Positions 52,431 to 60,682 of a stretch of 64,000 nt of DNA are shown piece after piece; within the stretch, counting starts at the first letter, position 1; each line of letters starts with the position of its first letter. The notes beneath the pieces are model-generated. The model had not been told where the DNA came from and did not search any database. It saw only the letters and a program-made list of their open reading frames with translations. Both the position numbers and the translations under genes were made by a program. The stretch is from Salegentibacter mishustinae (GTDB lineage Bacteria; Bacteroidota; Bacteroidia; Flavobacteriales; Flavobacteriaceae): the NCBI RefSeq assembly GCF_002900095.1, contig NZ_LLKN01000002.1, forward strand, positions 1,302,001 to 1,366,000, written 5' to 3'.

Positions 52431-52886
52431 ATGGGAATTATAAAAGAATTTAAAGAGTTTGCCATAAAAGGGAATATGGTAGATATGGCGGTAGGTATTA
52501 TAATAGGTACCGCTTTTAATTCTGTTGTCAACACCCTGGTTAAAGAAGTGGTGATGCCACCTTTAAGCCTTATGACTAACGGTATTGAATTTGCCGATAA
52601 GAAATGGGTGTTACGCGATGCTGTTGCAGAAACAGAAGGTATTACCGCTATTGAGGAAGTGGCGATAGGCTACGGTGCTTTAATAGAAGCTTTCCTGGAT
52701 TTTATTATTATTGGTTTTACTATTTTTCTGGTCATAAAAGTGATGAATCGTTTTAGAACTAAAGCCGAGAACCCTGAAGACAAGCGGGAAGTGACTCCAA
52801 AAGATATTGAGCTTTTATCGAAGATGAACCATTTAATGGAGGAGCAAAACCAGTTGCTTAAAAAGAATTTTTCGAATAAAGATTAA
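52431..52886 (+). CDS. mscL: Large-conductance mechanosensitive channel
   Basis: The 151-residue channel has the N-terminal amphipathic helix (FKEFAIKGNMVDMAVGIIIGTAF), the pore-lining TM1 and TM2 (YGALIEAFLDFIIIGFTIFLVIKVM), then a charged C-terminal bundle. It opens under hypo-osmotic stress. It begins at the base after the parC stop, so expression is tied to the topoisomerase operon unless it has its own promoter inside parC. Confidence 0.95.
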   Translation: MGIIKEFKEFAIKGNMVDMAVGIIIGTAFNSVVNTLVKEVVMPPLSLMTNGIEFADKKWVLRDAVAETEGITAIEEVAIGYGALIEAFLDFIIIGFTIFLVIKVMNRFRTKAENPEDKREVTPKDIELLSKMNHLMEEQNQLLKKNFSNKD

Positions 52887-52887
52887 T

Positions 52888-53262
52888 CTATTTAACGCGG
52901 TCTACCTGGCCGCGTTGTTTTTTATCCTGGCCTACAATCCCATATTCAAAAGTATAACCATCTTTATTGGTGGTTAAGATCTTCATATGAATGGGTTTTT
53001 CTTCAGCCATACTCTTTGGATTTAGATTTTTAAGAATATACTCGCAGTCGTTGATCCATCTAACCGATGAGGTGTCTGATTTCCCCTGGAATTTATCAAT
53101 TTCTATAGAATCGTTCCTTATAAAGGTAGAAGTGGCTAATTCGCCATTTAAATAGGTTTTATACTCAAATGTGCCGGTTTTAAAATCGGTGCAGTTTCTT
53201 TCCGGTTCAAAACAGCCTGTAAAAATAAAAACCAGGCTTAATATTAGTAAAAGCTTCTTCAT
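52888..53262 (-). CDS. Small lipoprotein, unknown function
   Basis: The 124-residue protein has a lipobox ending at C17 (LLLILSLVFIFTGC). The rest has FEPERNCTDFKTGTFEYKTYL and a Cys pair, with no recognised family. A longer frame to 53520 exists but the extra 86 residues are low-complexity and lie in front of the signal peptide, so the ATG at 53262 is chosen. The mature lipoprotein is probably periplasmic. Its tail overlaps the mscL terminator on the other strand. Confidence 0.75.
   Translation of the reverse strand: MKKLLLILSLVFIFTGCFEPERNCTDFKTGTFEYKTYLNGELATSTFIRNDSIEIDKFQGKSDTSSVRWINDCEYILKNLNPKSMAEEKPIHMKILTTNKDGYTFEYGIVGQDKKQRGQVDRVK
52894..52923 (+). terminator. mscL operon terminator inside a convergent gene
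   Basis: An AACGCGG / CCGCGTT stem with a 9-base loop is followed by a GTTTTTT run. It lies within the last codons of the minus-strand lipoprotein gene. Confidence 0.75.
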
Positions 53263-53311
53263 TATTGCAATTCCTTTTGAACTGCAAAATAAACCTATTT
53301 TCACCGGACTG

Positions 53312-53722
53312 TCAATTTTCAAAGGCCTCAAAAGTGCCATCTTCATAAAAAATAACAATCTTTCTAATGGGTTTGCTTTTTCCTTGCTGCGGAAAAGGAA
53401 AAGGCATTTCACTTTTCTCCTGGATATTTTGTTCGCGTGGTGGTTGCGTTGTACTAATTTCCGGTTTGGCCACAGGTGGAGGTGTGGGTTTTTCTGAAGG
53501 AGGAAAACTTCCTTTTCCATTTAACAGCCAGTATAATTCTACCTCTGGAAAAGACTTTACGATCTTCATTACAAAATCTAAACTCGGTTTATTTCTACCC
53601 GATAAAATATGCGAAATAGAAGAGCGGCCTACCTCAATTTTATCGGCAAAACCAGCGGCCGATAATTCATAAAATTCCAGTATTCTATGCAACCTTTTAG
53701 AGAAATCTTCCGTGTTTACCAT
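53312..53722 (-). CDS. XRE-family transcriptional regulator
   Basis: The 136-residue regulator has an N-terminal helix-turn-helix (about 8-62, with FADKIEVGRSSISHILSGRNKPS). A Pro-rich linker (PSEKPTPPPVAKPEISTTQPP) and a short C-terminal module (RKIVIFYEDGTFEAFE) follow. Seven copies of TTTAC-N4-GTAAA lie around and in front of it, one over its own start codon, so it probably represses itself. It is divergent from the M14 carboxypeptidase gene. The C-terminal ligand or partner is unknown. Confidence 0.85.
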   Translation of the reverse strand: MVNTEDFSKRLHRILEFYELSAAGFADKIEVGRSSISHILSGRNKPSLDFVMKIVKSFPEVELYWLLNGKGSFPPSEKPTPPPVAKPEISTTQPPREQNIQEKSEMPFPFPQQGKSKPIRKIVIFYEDGTFEAFEN

Positions 53723-53728
53723 TGTAAA
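53715..53728. promoter_or_regulatory. Operator site 1 (TTTAC-CATT-GTAAA) over the XRE start codon
   Basis: A perfect TTTAC-N4-GTAAA inverted repeat centred on the start codon of the XRE gene. Sites 1, 2 and 3 are spaced exactly 35 bases apart, measured centre to centre. Confidence 0.7.
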
Positions 53729-53749
53729 TTATATAAAGCCAAATTGCTA

Positions 53750-53763
53750 TTTACAAATGTAAT
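53750..53763. promoter_or_regulatory. Operator site 2 (TTTAC-AAAT-GTAAT)
   Basis: One mismatch from TTTAC-N4-GTAAA. Centre is 35 bases from site 1. Confidence 0.65.
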
Positions 53764-53784
53764 CAAACCCTGAATAGCTACCAA

Positions 53785-53798
53785 ATTACAATTGTAAT
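53785..53798. promoter_or_regulatory. Operator site 3 (ATTAC-AATT-GTAAT)
   Basis: A perfect palindrome with one substitution per arm compared with site 1. Centre is 35 bases from site 2. Confidence 0.65.
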
Positions 53799-53926
53799 TA
53801 ATTAAAAATGCATAAAGTTTAACTTTACTTGTTTATATTTAATTAACTAAAAATAAACAATTTAGATATTTAAAATAAAGGGATAGGATTTATTCCAATT
53901 TGGAGGTTGGTGAGAATGCCGCAGTG

Positions 53927-53975
53927 TTTACACTTGTAACTAACAAAAGTAAATTTAACTGTTTACAATTGTGAA
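53927..53975. promoter_or_regulatory. Operator sites 4-6 in front of the M14 gene
   Basis: Three sites: TTTAC-ACTT-GTAAC (53927-53940), CTAAC-AAAA-GTAAA (53940-53953) and TTTAC-AATT-GTGAA (53962-53975). All keep the TTTAC-N4-GTAAA frame with one or two changes. They lie 26-74 bases before the chosen ATG. Confidence 0.6.
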
Positions 53976-53985
53976 ATTTGTATTG

Positions 53986-53999
53986 TTTACTTTTGTAAA
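53986..53999. promoter_or_regulatory. Operator site 7 (TTTAC-TTTT-GTAAA) just before the M14 start
   Basis: A perfect TTTAC-N4-GTAAA repeat ending one base before the ATG at 54001. A protein bound there would block translation start or transcription. Confidence 0.7.
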
Positions 54000-54000
54000 C

Positions 54001-55164
54001 ATGGAAGAAACAGGATTTATTAAAGCGCTTTTTGAAGATTATAATTCATTTAAAAACCATAAAATTTCAGGGCGGTATATCCAGCAAAAAGACATTCAAG
54101 TTTTGCTGGATAATTTGGGAGAGGAATTTTCGCTAAAAGAAATTGGAACATCGGTTTTAGGAAAACCTATTCATAGTATTCAATTTGGTAATGGACCGAT
54201 TAAAATTCTTGCCTGGTCACAAATGCATGGAAATGAATCTACCACCACCAAGGCCGTTTTTGATCTGCTTAATTATATAAGTATACATAAACAAGAACCT
54301 TTAGTGCGGTCTATTTTGAATAATTGCAGTCTTTGTATTATCCCGATGTTGAATCCAGATGGAGCGGAAGCTTACACTCGCGTAAATGCTAATAGAATAG
54401 ACTTAAATAGGGATGCGCAGGATTTGAGTCAGCCAGAAAGCAGAATTCTTAGCCAGGTTTTTAAGAATTTCAATCCTGATTTCTGCCTTAACCTACACGA
54501 TCAACGCACTATATTTAGTGCAGGTAATAATCCTGAACCGGCTGTATTGTCGTTTTTAACGCCTTCAATGGATAAAGACCGGCAAATCTTCCCTTCGCGG
54601 ATTAAGAGCATGCAGCTTATCGCTAAAATAGCGCAGGATCTTTCTGAATTGTTGCCGGGAAGAATAGGAAGGTATGATGATGGGTTTAATATAAATTGTA
54701 CCGGAGATACTTTTCAAAGTACAAAAACTCCTACCATTCTTTTTGAAGCAGGGCATTTTCCGGGGGATTACAAGCGGGAAGAAACCAGGAAATACGTCTT
54801 TTTAGCGCTGGTTTCGGTTTTAAACTCTATTAGTGAAAATAATTTCCAGCAGATAGATTATCAGAAATACCAGGAAATTCCTGAAAATGAAAAATTGTTT
54901 AACGATATTATTTTGAGGGACGCTAACTCAGAAAATGGAGTAGTGGATATTGCTATTCAATATAAAGAAATAATAAAAGATCGAAAATTGTCCTTTTTCC
55001 CGGAAATTGAAAAAATAGCACCTAAAATTAAGAAGTTCGCACATAAAGAAATATTTTGTGAGAATAAAAAAATTGAAATTAACGATGAAAATACGCTCAC
55101 CGAAAACGTTATAGTTAATAAAATAGTCTTAAATGGTGTGGAATTACCTCTTAAATGTGAATAA
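54001..55164 (+). CDS. M14-family zinc carboxypeptidase
   Basis: The 387-residue peptidase has metal ligands H76/E79 in MHGNESTTTK and H166 in CLNLHDQRT, the substrate-binding LNPDGAEAYTR and IDLNRDAQ, and the catalytic Glu at about 249 in ILFEAGHFPGD. No signal peptide is present, so it is cytosolic. Its C-terminal 100 residues are less typical. The start is the ATG at 54001; a GTG at 53971 would place the start in operator site 6. It is probably repressed by the divergent XRE protein. Substrate is perhaps a cell-wall or cyclic peptide. Confidence 0.83.
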   Translation: MEETGFIKALFEDYNSFKNHKISGRYIQQKDIQVLLDNLGEEFSLKEIGTSVLGKPIHSIQFGNGPIKILAWSQMHGNESTTTKAVFDLLNYISIHKQEPLVRSILNNCSLCIIPMLNPDGAEAYTRVNANRIDLNRDAQDLSQPESRILSQVFKNFNPDFCLNLHDQRTIFSAGNNPEPAVLSFLTPSMDKDRQIFPSRIKSMQLIAKIAQDLSELLPGRIGRYDDGFNINCTGDTFQSTKTPTILFEAGHFPGDYKREETRKYVFLALVSVLNSISENNFQQIDYQKYQEIPENEKLFNDIILRDANSENGVVDIAIQYKEIIKDRKLSFFPEIEKIAPKIKKFAHKEIFCENKKIEINDENTLTENVIVNKIVLNGVELPLKCE

Positions 55165-55202
55165 TTCTCAAAAACCTTAGCAATAATTCAAGGATTTTGT
55201 AT

Positions 55203-55210
55203 TAATTTTG
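55203..55210 (+). promoter_or_regulatory. -7 element for the Lrp-type gene
   Basis: TAATTTTG, 29 bases before the ATG at 55240. The AGGATTTTGTATTAATTTTG segment also holds a second TTTTG, so the exact -33 is unclear. Confidence 0.45.
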
Positions 55211-55239
55211 AATTTCATATAAATAAAGAAGTTTAAAAA

Positions 55240-55719
55240 ATGGCCAAGTTTAAATTAGACGAAACAGATCACCAGATTCTCGATATGTTAATTGAGAATA
55301 CGAGGACCCCATTTACCGATATCGCGAAAAAGCTATTAATATCAGCTGGAACCGTGCACGTGCGTGTAAAGAAAATGGAGGAAGCAGGAATCATTAAAGG
55401 TTCTTCACTAACCCTTGATTATAAAAAATTAGGTTATGCGTTTATCGCCTACGTAGGCGTATTCCTAAAGAATACCTCGCAAACAAAATTTGTACTAGAG
55501 CGTATTAACGAAATTCCGTTTGTAACTGTAGCCCACGTTACTACAGGTAAATTTAATGTATTCTGTAAGATTAGAGCGCGCAATACACAACACGCTAAAG
55601 AAGTGATCTTTCAGTTAGACGATATTGAAGGAGTTTACAGAACAGAAACTATGATTTCTTTAGAAGAGAGCTTAAACGATAAAAAACGCTTAATGCATTC
55701 TATCTTTCAGGATATGTAA
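55240..55719 (+). CDS. Lrp/AsnC-family transcriptional regulator
   Basis: The 159-residue protein has an AsnC-type wHTH at about 5-55 (LDETDHQILDMLIENTRTPFTDIAKKLLISAGTVHVRVKKMEEAG) and a RAM/AsnC effector domain at about 68-150 (AYVGVFLKNTSQTKF...FVTVAHVTTGKFNVFCKI). It senses an amino acid or related metabolite, unidentified. It is transcribed alone, with a terminator directly downstream that separates it from PEP carboxylase. Confidence 0.95.
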   Translation: MAKFKLDETDHQILDMLIENTRTPFTDIAKKLLISAGTVHVRVKKMEEAGIIKGSSLTLDYKKLGYAFIAYVGVFLKNTSQTKFVLERINEIPFVTVAHVTTGKFNVFCKIRARNTQHAKEVIFQLDDIEGVYRTETMISLEESLNDKKRLMHSIFQDM

Positions 55720-55741
55720 GCAATCCTAAACTTATTATAAA

Positions 55742-55776
55742 AACCCTTTAGGCTTACGTGTTTAAAGGGTTTTTTT
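55742..55776 (+). terminator. Terminator of the Lrp-type gene
   Basis: An AACCCTTTA / TAAAGGGTT stem with a 12-base loop and a T-run. It lies ahead of the true PEP carboxylase start at 55815. Confidence 0.85.
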
Positions 55777-55814
55777 ATAACTTTAAATTTAATCTTAATC
55801 AACTAAAATTTATT

Positions 55815-58388
55815 ATGCACAGAGAACCAAAACTAGAACGTTTTAATGAGAGCGTACTTTCAAAATATCAGGTTTATAACAGTATATTTTTAACGCTGCC
55901 TTTTGACGATATTAGTAAAACAGGATCGCTGCTGCCTCTTTTTCAGGAAATTTGCGAAGCGGGCTTTAAAGACAACAAAAACCCTTCAGAAATTATTGAA
56001 AATTTCTTCAGTAAATATCAGGATGATCCTTCAGAAGAAGACCAGATCAGTTTACTTTTTAGATTCATTCAGTATATAGAAAGACAGGTAGTGCTTTTTG
56101 ATGCTATTGAAGATGCCTCTTTTACTACGGTGAATAATATGGATGGTCGTGGTACCCTTAGAAACGTTAAGGAAGAAGCCGAAGCTAAAGACAAAGTACC
56201 ACAGCTTCGTGAATATCTTAAACGTTTTAATGTGAGGCCAACTTTAACTGCTCACCCTACACAATTCTATCCGGGTGCAGTTTTAGGAATTATAACCGAT
56301 TTAGATAAGGCGGTTCAGAAAAATGATATTACCCTTATCAAAAAGCTTTTAGCGCAACTTGGAAAAACACCATTTTTCAAAAAAGAAAAACCAACCCCTT
56401 ACGATGAAGCCGTAAGCCTTATCTGGTATTTTGAAAATGTATTTTACCAGAGTGTAAGTAAGATTTATAATTATATTCAGCAGAATATTTTTGATGGCGA
56501 AGATATAGGCAACCAGGTTATTAATTTAGGATTCTGGCCAGGGGGAGACCGTGATGGAAACCCGTTCGTAACTACCGAAATCACTTTAAAAGTAGCCCAA
56601 AGATTAAGAAGTACAATTTTACTGAATTATTACAGGGATCTTCGAGCTCTTAAAAGAAGAGTGACTTTTAACGAAGTAGATGTGATTATTTCCGAAATGG
56701 AAACACCGCTTTATCAAAGTGCAATTTCCAAGACTGGAAAGATTAAAATGTCACTTGAAGACTTTAGATCTAAACTCTACCAGATCAAAGATATAGTAGA
56801 GAAGAAACACCAGGGTTTATTTATTGAAGAGATTAACGATTTAATCAATAAAGTAAATATTTTCGGATACCATTTCGCAACCCTGGACATACGTCAGGAT
56901 TCCGGAAAACACGCTGAAGTTTTAGAGGAAGTAATAAAAAGTCATCCAGAAATATTTCCAAAAAACTATGCTTCACTTTCTAATGAAGAACAAATTGAAA
57001 TCCTAACAAAAGCTGAAGGAAAGATAGATCCTGATAAGTATGAAGATGGAATAACAAAATCTACACTTTCTTCTATTTATGCGATGCAGGAAATTCAGAA
57101 GAAAAATGGAGAGAATGGAGCCAATAGATATATAATTAGCCATAGTGAAGTGCCACAAAGTATTTTAGAACCTTTTGCCTTCTTAAAACTATGTGGATGG
57201 AAGAAACCAACAGTAGATATTATTCCTCTTTTTGAAACTGTTCCCGATTTAAAGGCTTCTCCAGATGTGATGGAGACTTTATATAACAATCCTGTTTACC
57301 GTGAACATTTAAAAAGAAGAGGAGATAAGCAAACAATTATGCTTGGTTTTAGCGATGGTACTAAAGATGGTGGATATTTAATGGCCAACTGGAGTATCTA
57401 TAAAGCTAAAGAAATGCTTACAGAGGTTTCCAGGAAACACGGTATTAAAGTCGTATTCTTTGATGGTAGAGGAGGACCACCGGCACGTGGTGGTGGTAAA
57501 ACTCACCAGTTCTACGCATCTTTAGGGTCTGGTATTGAAAATGAAGAAATTCAATTAACCGTACAGGGGCAAACCATTAGTTCTAATTTTGGAACGCGGG
57601 ATTCTTGTAGATATAACCTGGAGCAATTGTTAAGTTCGGGGGTTTCTAATGAAATTTTTAGTCAGGATAAAAACCAGTTAACCGATGAAGACCGGGAAAC
57701 AATGACGAACCTGGCTGAAATAAGTTATAAAACATATACAGACTTTAAACAGCACGAAAAGTTTATTCCTTATTTGGAAAAAATGAGTACGCTTAAATAT
57801 TATTCTAAAACCAATATTGGTAGTCGCCCTTCTAAAAGAAATAAATCGGCTAAACTTAATCTAGACGATCTTAGGGCAATTCCATTTGTTGGAAGCTGGA
57901 GCCAGTTAAAACAAAACGTTCCAGGATTTTTTGGAGTAGGAACCGCTTTGGAAAAGTACGAAGAAGCAGGCGAATTTGAAAAAGTAAAGCATCTTTATAA
58001 TAATTCGGTTTTCTTTAAAACTTTACTGGAGAATTCTATGATGAGTCTTACGAAATCTTTCTTTGCACTAACCAATTATATGGAGAAGGATAAAGAATTT
58101 GGTGAATTTTGGAAGATCATTTATGCTGAATATAAGCGTACCCATGCCATGTTACTTAAAGTAACGGGTTATGCTGAGCTTATGGAAAATCAGCCTGCCG
58201 GTAAAGCTTCAATTCAGGCGCGAGAGCGCATTGTATTACCATTGTTAACCATACAGCAGCACGCGCTTAGAAAAGTGCAGGAATTGCAGGATCAAGGTAA
58301 AAGTGCAGAGAAAATGCTGGAAGTTTACGAAAAAATGGTTACTCGTTCCCTTTACGGAAATATCAATGCAAGTAGAAATTCAGCTTAA
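55815..58388 (+). CDS. ppc: Phosphoenolpyruvate carboxylase
   Basis: The 857-residue enzyme adds bicarbonate to PEP to form oxaloacetate, replenishing the TCA cycle. Catalytic and binding regions are LTAHPTQFYPGAV (His), GGDRDGNPFVT, LGFSDGTKDGGYL, and the Gly-rich GRGGPPARGGGKTH. The ATG at 55815 is preferred over the GTG at 55758, which lies in the terminator loop. The enzyme is complete with a C-terminal RIVLPLLTIQQHAL-like end. It forms an operon with the DinB and BrkB genes. Confidence 0.95.
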   Translation: MHREPKLERFNESVLSKYQVYNSIFLTLPFDDISKTGSLLPLFQEICEAGFKDNKNPSEIIENFFSKYQDDPSEEDQISLLFRFIQYIERQVVLFDAIEDASFTTVNNMDGRGTLRNVKEEAEAKDKVPQLREYLKRFNVRPTLTAHPTQFYPGAVLGIITDLDKAVQKNDITLIKKLLAQLGKTPFFKKEKPTPYDEAVSLIWYFENVFYQSVSKIYNYIQQNIFDGEDIGNQVINLGFWPGGDRDGNPFVTTEITLKVAQRLRSTILLNYYRDLRALKRRVTFNEVDVIISEMETPLYQSAISKTGKIKMSLEDFRSKLYQIKDIVEKKHQGLFIEEINDLINKVNIFGYHFATLDIRQDSGKHAEVLEEVIKSHPEIFPKNYASLSNEEQIEILTKAEGKIDPDKYEDGITKSTLSSIYAMQEIQKKNGENGANRYIISHSEVPQSILEPFAFLKLCGWKKPTVDIIPLFETVPDLKASPDVMETLYNNPVYREHLKRRGDKQTIMLGFSDGTKDGGYLMANWSIYKAKEMLTEVSRKHGIKVVFFDGRGGPPARGGGKTHQFYASLGSGIENEEIQLTVQGQTISSNFGTRDSCRYNLEQLLSSGVSNEIFSQDKNQLTDEDRETMTNLAEISYKTYTDFKQHEKFIPYLEKMSTLKYYSKTNIGSRPSKRNKSAKLNLDDLRAIPFVGSWSQLKQNVPGFFGVGTALEKYEEAGEFEKVKHLYNNSVFFKTLLENSMMSLTKSFFALTNYMEKDKEFGEFWKIIYAEYKRTHAMLLKVTGYAELMENQPAGKASIQARERIVLPLLTIQQHALRKVQELQDQGKSAEKMLEVYEKMVTRSLYGNINASRNSA

Positions 58389-58389
58389 T

Positions 58390-58914
58390 ATGATAGCAAA
58401 CAGCTTAAATTCTGATGAGTACAATGCGTACTACGACAGGTATTTACAAAAAATCCCCGGCAATTTAGAGCTGGGGATTTTACTTCTGGAAAATAAGGAA
58501 GAATTTCTTCGTTTACTGGATAAGATAAAGCCTGAAGACCTAACTTATAGCTATGCCGAAGGTAAATGGAGCGTAGCAGAAGTTATTCAGCATCTTATAG
58601 ATGTGGAAAGAATTTTTCAATATAGATCACTTACCCTGGCTAGAGAGCCCGGAATTAAATTGCCCGGTTTTGATCACGATGCATATGTTCCTATGAGTTC
58701 TGCCCAAAATAGAACTTTGAAATCTTTTAAAAAGGAATTTAAAGCAGTTAGAGACTCGGGAATATCGCTTTATCAGAGTTTTTCAGAAGAAATGTTGGTA
58801 CGAAAAGGATTTGTAAGTGGCAGCGCTACAAGTTGCCGTGCCTTAGGTTTTATTTCCGCAGGGCATACCAAACATCATATTGAACTCTTTAAAGAGAATT
58901 ATAATATTATATGA
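58390..58914 (+). CDS. DinB-family protein
   Basis: The 174-residue protein is a four-helix DinB/YfiT-like fold. The metal-binding His are probably in KWSVAEVIQHLIDVERI (near 74), FDHD (near 98) and GHTKHHIEL near the end. A longer frame reaches upstream into ppc. The ATG at 58390, one base after the ppc stop, is chosen. The family includes thiol-transferases, but the substrate here is unknown. The BrkB gene overlaps it by 4 bases. Confidence 0.85.
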   Translation: MIANSLNSDEYNAYYDRYLQKIPGNLELGILLLENKEEFLRLLDKIKPEDLTYSYAEGKWSVAEVIQHLIDVERIFQYRSLTLAREPGIKLPGFDHDAYVPMSSAQNRTLKSFKKEFKAVRDSGISLYQSFSEEMLVRKGFVSGSATSCRALGFISAGHTKHHIELFKENYNII

Positions 58915-59921
58915 AGTTTTTTAAAACTGCATGGTCGCTGTTTAAACAGGCCTATTTGAGCTGGATAAAGAATGAACCATACGCCCGAAGCGCTACTATT
59001 GCGTATTACGCGTTGTTCTCTCTACCGTCTTTGCTGATAATTGTAGTGACCCTTGCAGGATATTTCTTTGAACAGGAGGCTGTTCAGGGAAGATTAACTT
59101 CAGAAATTAGCGGTTTTGTGGGGGAGGAGCCTGCAAATGCTATAGAAAATATGATTGCCAGCGCCGCCCTGGCCACAGAGTCTACCTGGGCCATTATATT
59201 TGGTATAGGAACTTTGCTTTTTGGTGCTACCGGAGTGTTTTTTCAGCTTAAAATGGCGATGAATAATATTTGGAATGTTGCCGAAAAACGAACCGATTTT
59301 TTAAGAATGCTGCTTGATAGATTGATCTCGTTTGGAATGGTGATGGTAATAGGGCTTTTGCTTTTGTTATCTCTTGTTATTTCTGCTTTAATTCGAGTAT
59401 TAAAAGATGAAATAGAACAATATGCGCCAAACATTACCGAATTTATGGTAGAGGTAGCTAATTTTAGTATTTCATTTCTGGTGATCACAACTTTATTTGC
59501 GGCTATTTTTAAATTACTACCCGATATTAAATTGCGCTGGAAAATAACCTATTTGGGAGCTGCAGTTACTACCATCCTATTTTTGCTGGGAGAAGCTCTT
59601 ATAAGTTTTTATTTTGGCCAAAGTGAACCTGCTTCGGTTTATGGTGGTGCTTCTTCGGTGGTCCTTATCTTGCTGTGGGTTTACTATACCTGTTTAATTT
59701 TATTTTTTGGAGCCGAATTTACTGTACAGTACGCCTTGCTTAAAAATGAAAGGGTAGTACCCAATAAATATGGTGAACCTGCAATTTACCAGGAATTGGA
59801 AAAACTGCAGGAAAAGCGTACACAACTAGAGGAAGAAAAGGAAATAATAGATACGCTTAAGAATAATATGGACTGGGAGAAGAATAGAGGGAAGAAAGGG
59901 AAATCTAAAAAGGAGAAATAA
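58911..59921 (+). CDS. YihY/BrkB-family inner-membrane protein (full-length)
   Basis: The 336-residue protein has six membrane segments, starting with the family's IAYYALFSLPSLLIIVV, then the second-half QLKMAMNNIWNV and VYGGASSVVLILLWVYYTC motifs, and AEFTVQYALLKNE after the last segment. The C-terminus has a charged coiled coil (LEKLQEKRTQLEEEKEII). It is an intact paralogue of the frameshifted copy at 31038. Function is unknown; the family was once called RNase BN by mistake. It overlaps the DinB gene (ATGA). Confidence 0.88.
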   Translation: MKFFKTAWSLFKQAYLSWIKNEPYARSATIAYYALFSLPSLLIIVVTLAGYFFEQEAVQGRLTSEISGFVGEEPANAIENMIASAALATESTWAIIFGIGTLLFGATGVFFQLKMAMNNIWNVAEKRTDFLRMLLDRLISFGMVMVIGLLLLLSLVISALIRVLKDEIEQYAPNITEFMVEVANFSISFLVITTLFAAIFKLLPDIKLRWKITYLGAAVTTILFLLGEALISFYFGQSEPASVYGGASSVVLILLWVYYTCLILFFGAEFTVQYALLKNERVVPNKYGEPAIYQELEKLQEKRTQLEEEKEIIDTLKNNMDWEKNRGKKGKSKKEK

Positions 59922-60017
59922 CTTCATTTTAGAACCTTTTAAGAGAATTAATAAAGTTTAACTTTAGCCAGCTTTTCTTTTATAATGTCCTTAGCACACT
60001 ATCCTCTAAACGTATTT

Positions 60018-60025
60018 TATCTTTG
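60018..60025 (+). promoter_or_regulatory. -7 element for the PfpI-like gene
   Basis: TATCTTTG, 27 bases before the ATG at 60053. The start site predicted from it lies beyond the in-frame ATG at 60023, which supports the shorter start. Confidence 0.55.
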
Positions 60026-60052
60026 TATAAACCAAAAAACGAAGATAGAATT

Positions 60053-60601
60053 ATGGAAAAGAGAATTGCAATTTTAGCCACAAACGGATTTGAAAAAAGT
60101 GAATTATTTTCTCCGAAAGAGGCTTTAGAAAATGAAGGCTTTAAAGTTGACGTTATAAGCTTGGAAAAAGGAAAAATTAAAGGCTGGGAAGGTACTAACT
60201 GGTCTGGAGAAATAGATGTTGATCGCACCATTAATGAGGTAAGCGCTAAAGAATATAATGCTTTAGTACTTCCAGGTGGGGTAATTAACCCAGATCAACT
60301 AAGAAGAAACGAAGATGTACTTGTATTTGTACGTGACTTCTTTAAGCAAAGTAAACCTGTAGGCGCTATATGTCACGCAGCCTGGACTTTAATTAATGCA
60401 GAAGTTGTAGAAGGTAGAACAATGACATCTTTTAACTCTATCAAAAAAGACCTGGAAAATGCAGGAGCTCTTTGGGTAGATAAAGAAGTGGTTGTAGATG
60501 AAGCTTTTGTAACTTCAAGAAATCCTGACGATCTTCCGGCTTTTAATGCTAAGATGATCGAAGAGATTAAAGAAGGAAAACACGATCTGCAACACGCATA
60601 A
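60053..60601 (+). CDS. DJ-1/PfpI-family protein (PfpI type)
   Basis: The 182-residue protein is a class I glutamine amidotransferase-like domain. The nucleophile elbow is AICHAAW with C107 followed by H108, and an acidic residue from NGFEKSEL supports it. The family includes PfpI-type peptidases and glyoxalase III/deglycase-like proteins; the exact activity is not set. No signal peptide. Start chosen at 60053, where the conserved KRIAILATNGFE begins. The transcript ends at a perfect 32-bp palindromic terminator. Confidence 0.87.
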   Translation: MEKRIAILATNGFEKSELFSPKEALENEGFKVDVISLEKGKIKGWEGTNWSGEIDVDRTINEVSAKEYNALVLPGGVINPDQLRRNEDVLVFVRDFFKQSKPVGAICHAAWTLINAEVVEGRTMTSFNSIKKDLENAGALWVDKEVVVDEAFVTSRNPDDLPAFNAKMIEEIKEGKHDLQHA

Positions 60602-60627
60602 TCTAAATTTAAGATATTAGAATTAAT

Positions 60628-60664
60628 AAGCCTGTCTGGTAAATTTACCAGACAGGCTTTTTTT
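60628..60664 (+). terminator. Terminator after the PfpI-like gene
   Basis: A perfect 32-bp palindrome (stem AAGCCTGTCTGGTAAA) is followed by a T-run. It may also act on the convergent dipeptidase gene, though A residues on that side are fewer. Confidence 0.9.
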
Positions 60665-60682
60665 AATATTCAAATTTTAAAA

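Noticed and set aside
53263-53520. Longer lipoprotein from 53520
   Set aside because: It would put 86 basic, low-complexity residues in front of a clean lipoprotein signal peptide.
53971-54000. GTG start for the M14 carboxypeptidase at 53971
   Set aside because: It would place the start inside operator site 6, and the ten extra residues (MKFVLFTFVN) look like non-coding DNA. The ATG at 54001 is used.
55758-55814. Longer PEP carboxylase from a GTG at 55758
   Set aside because: The GTG lies in the loop of the terminator of the preceding gene, and the extra 19 residues are low-complexity. The ATG at 55815 begins the conserved protein.
58303-58389. DinB protein reaching back into ppc
   Set aside because: The extra 29 residues overlap the end of ppc in another frame, and the family begins near the ATG at 58390.
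60023-60052. Longer PfpI-like protein from 60023
   Set aside because: A -7 element at 60018-60025 overlaps this start, so transcription would begin after it.
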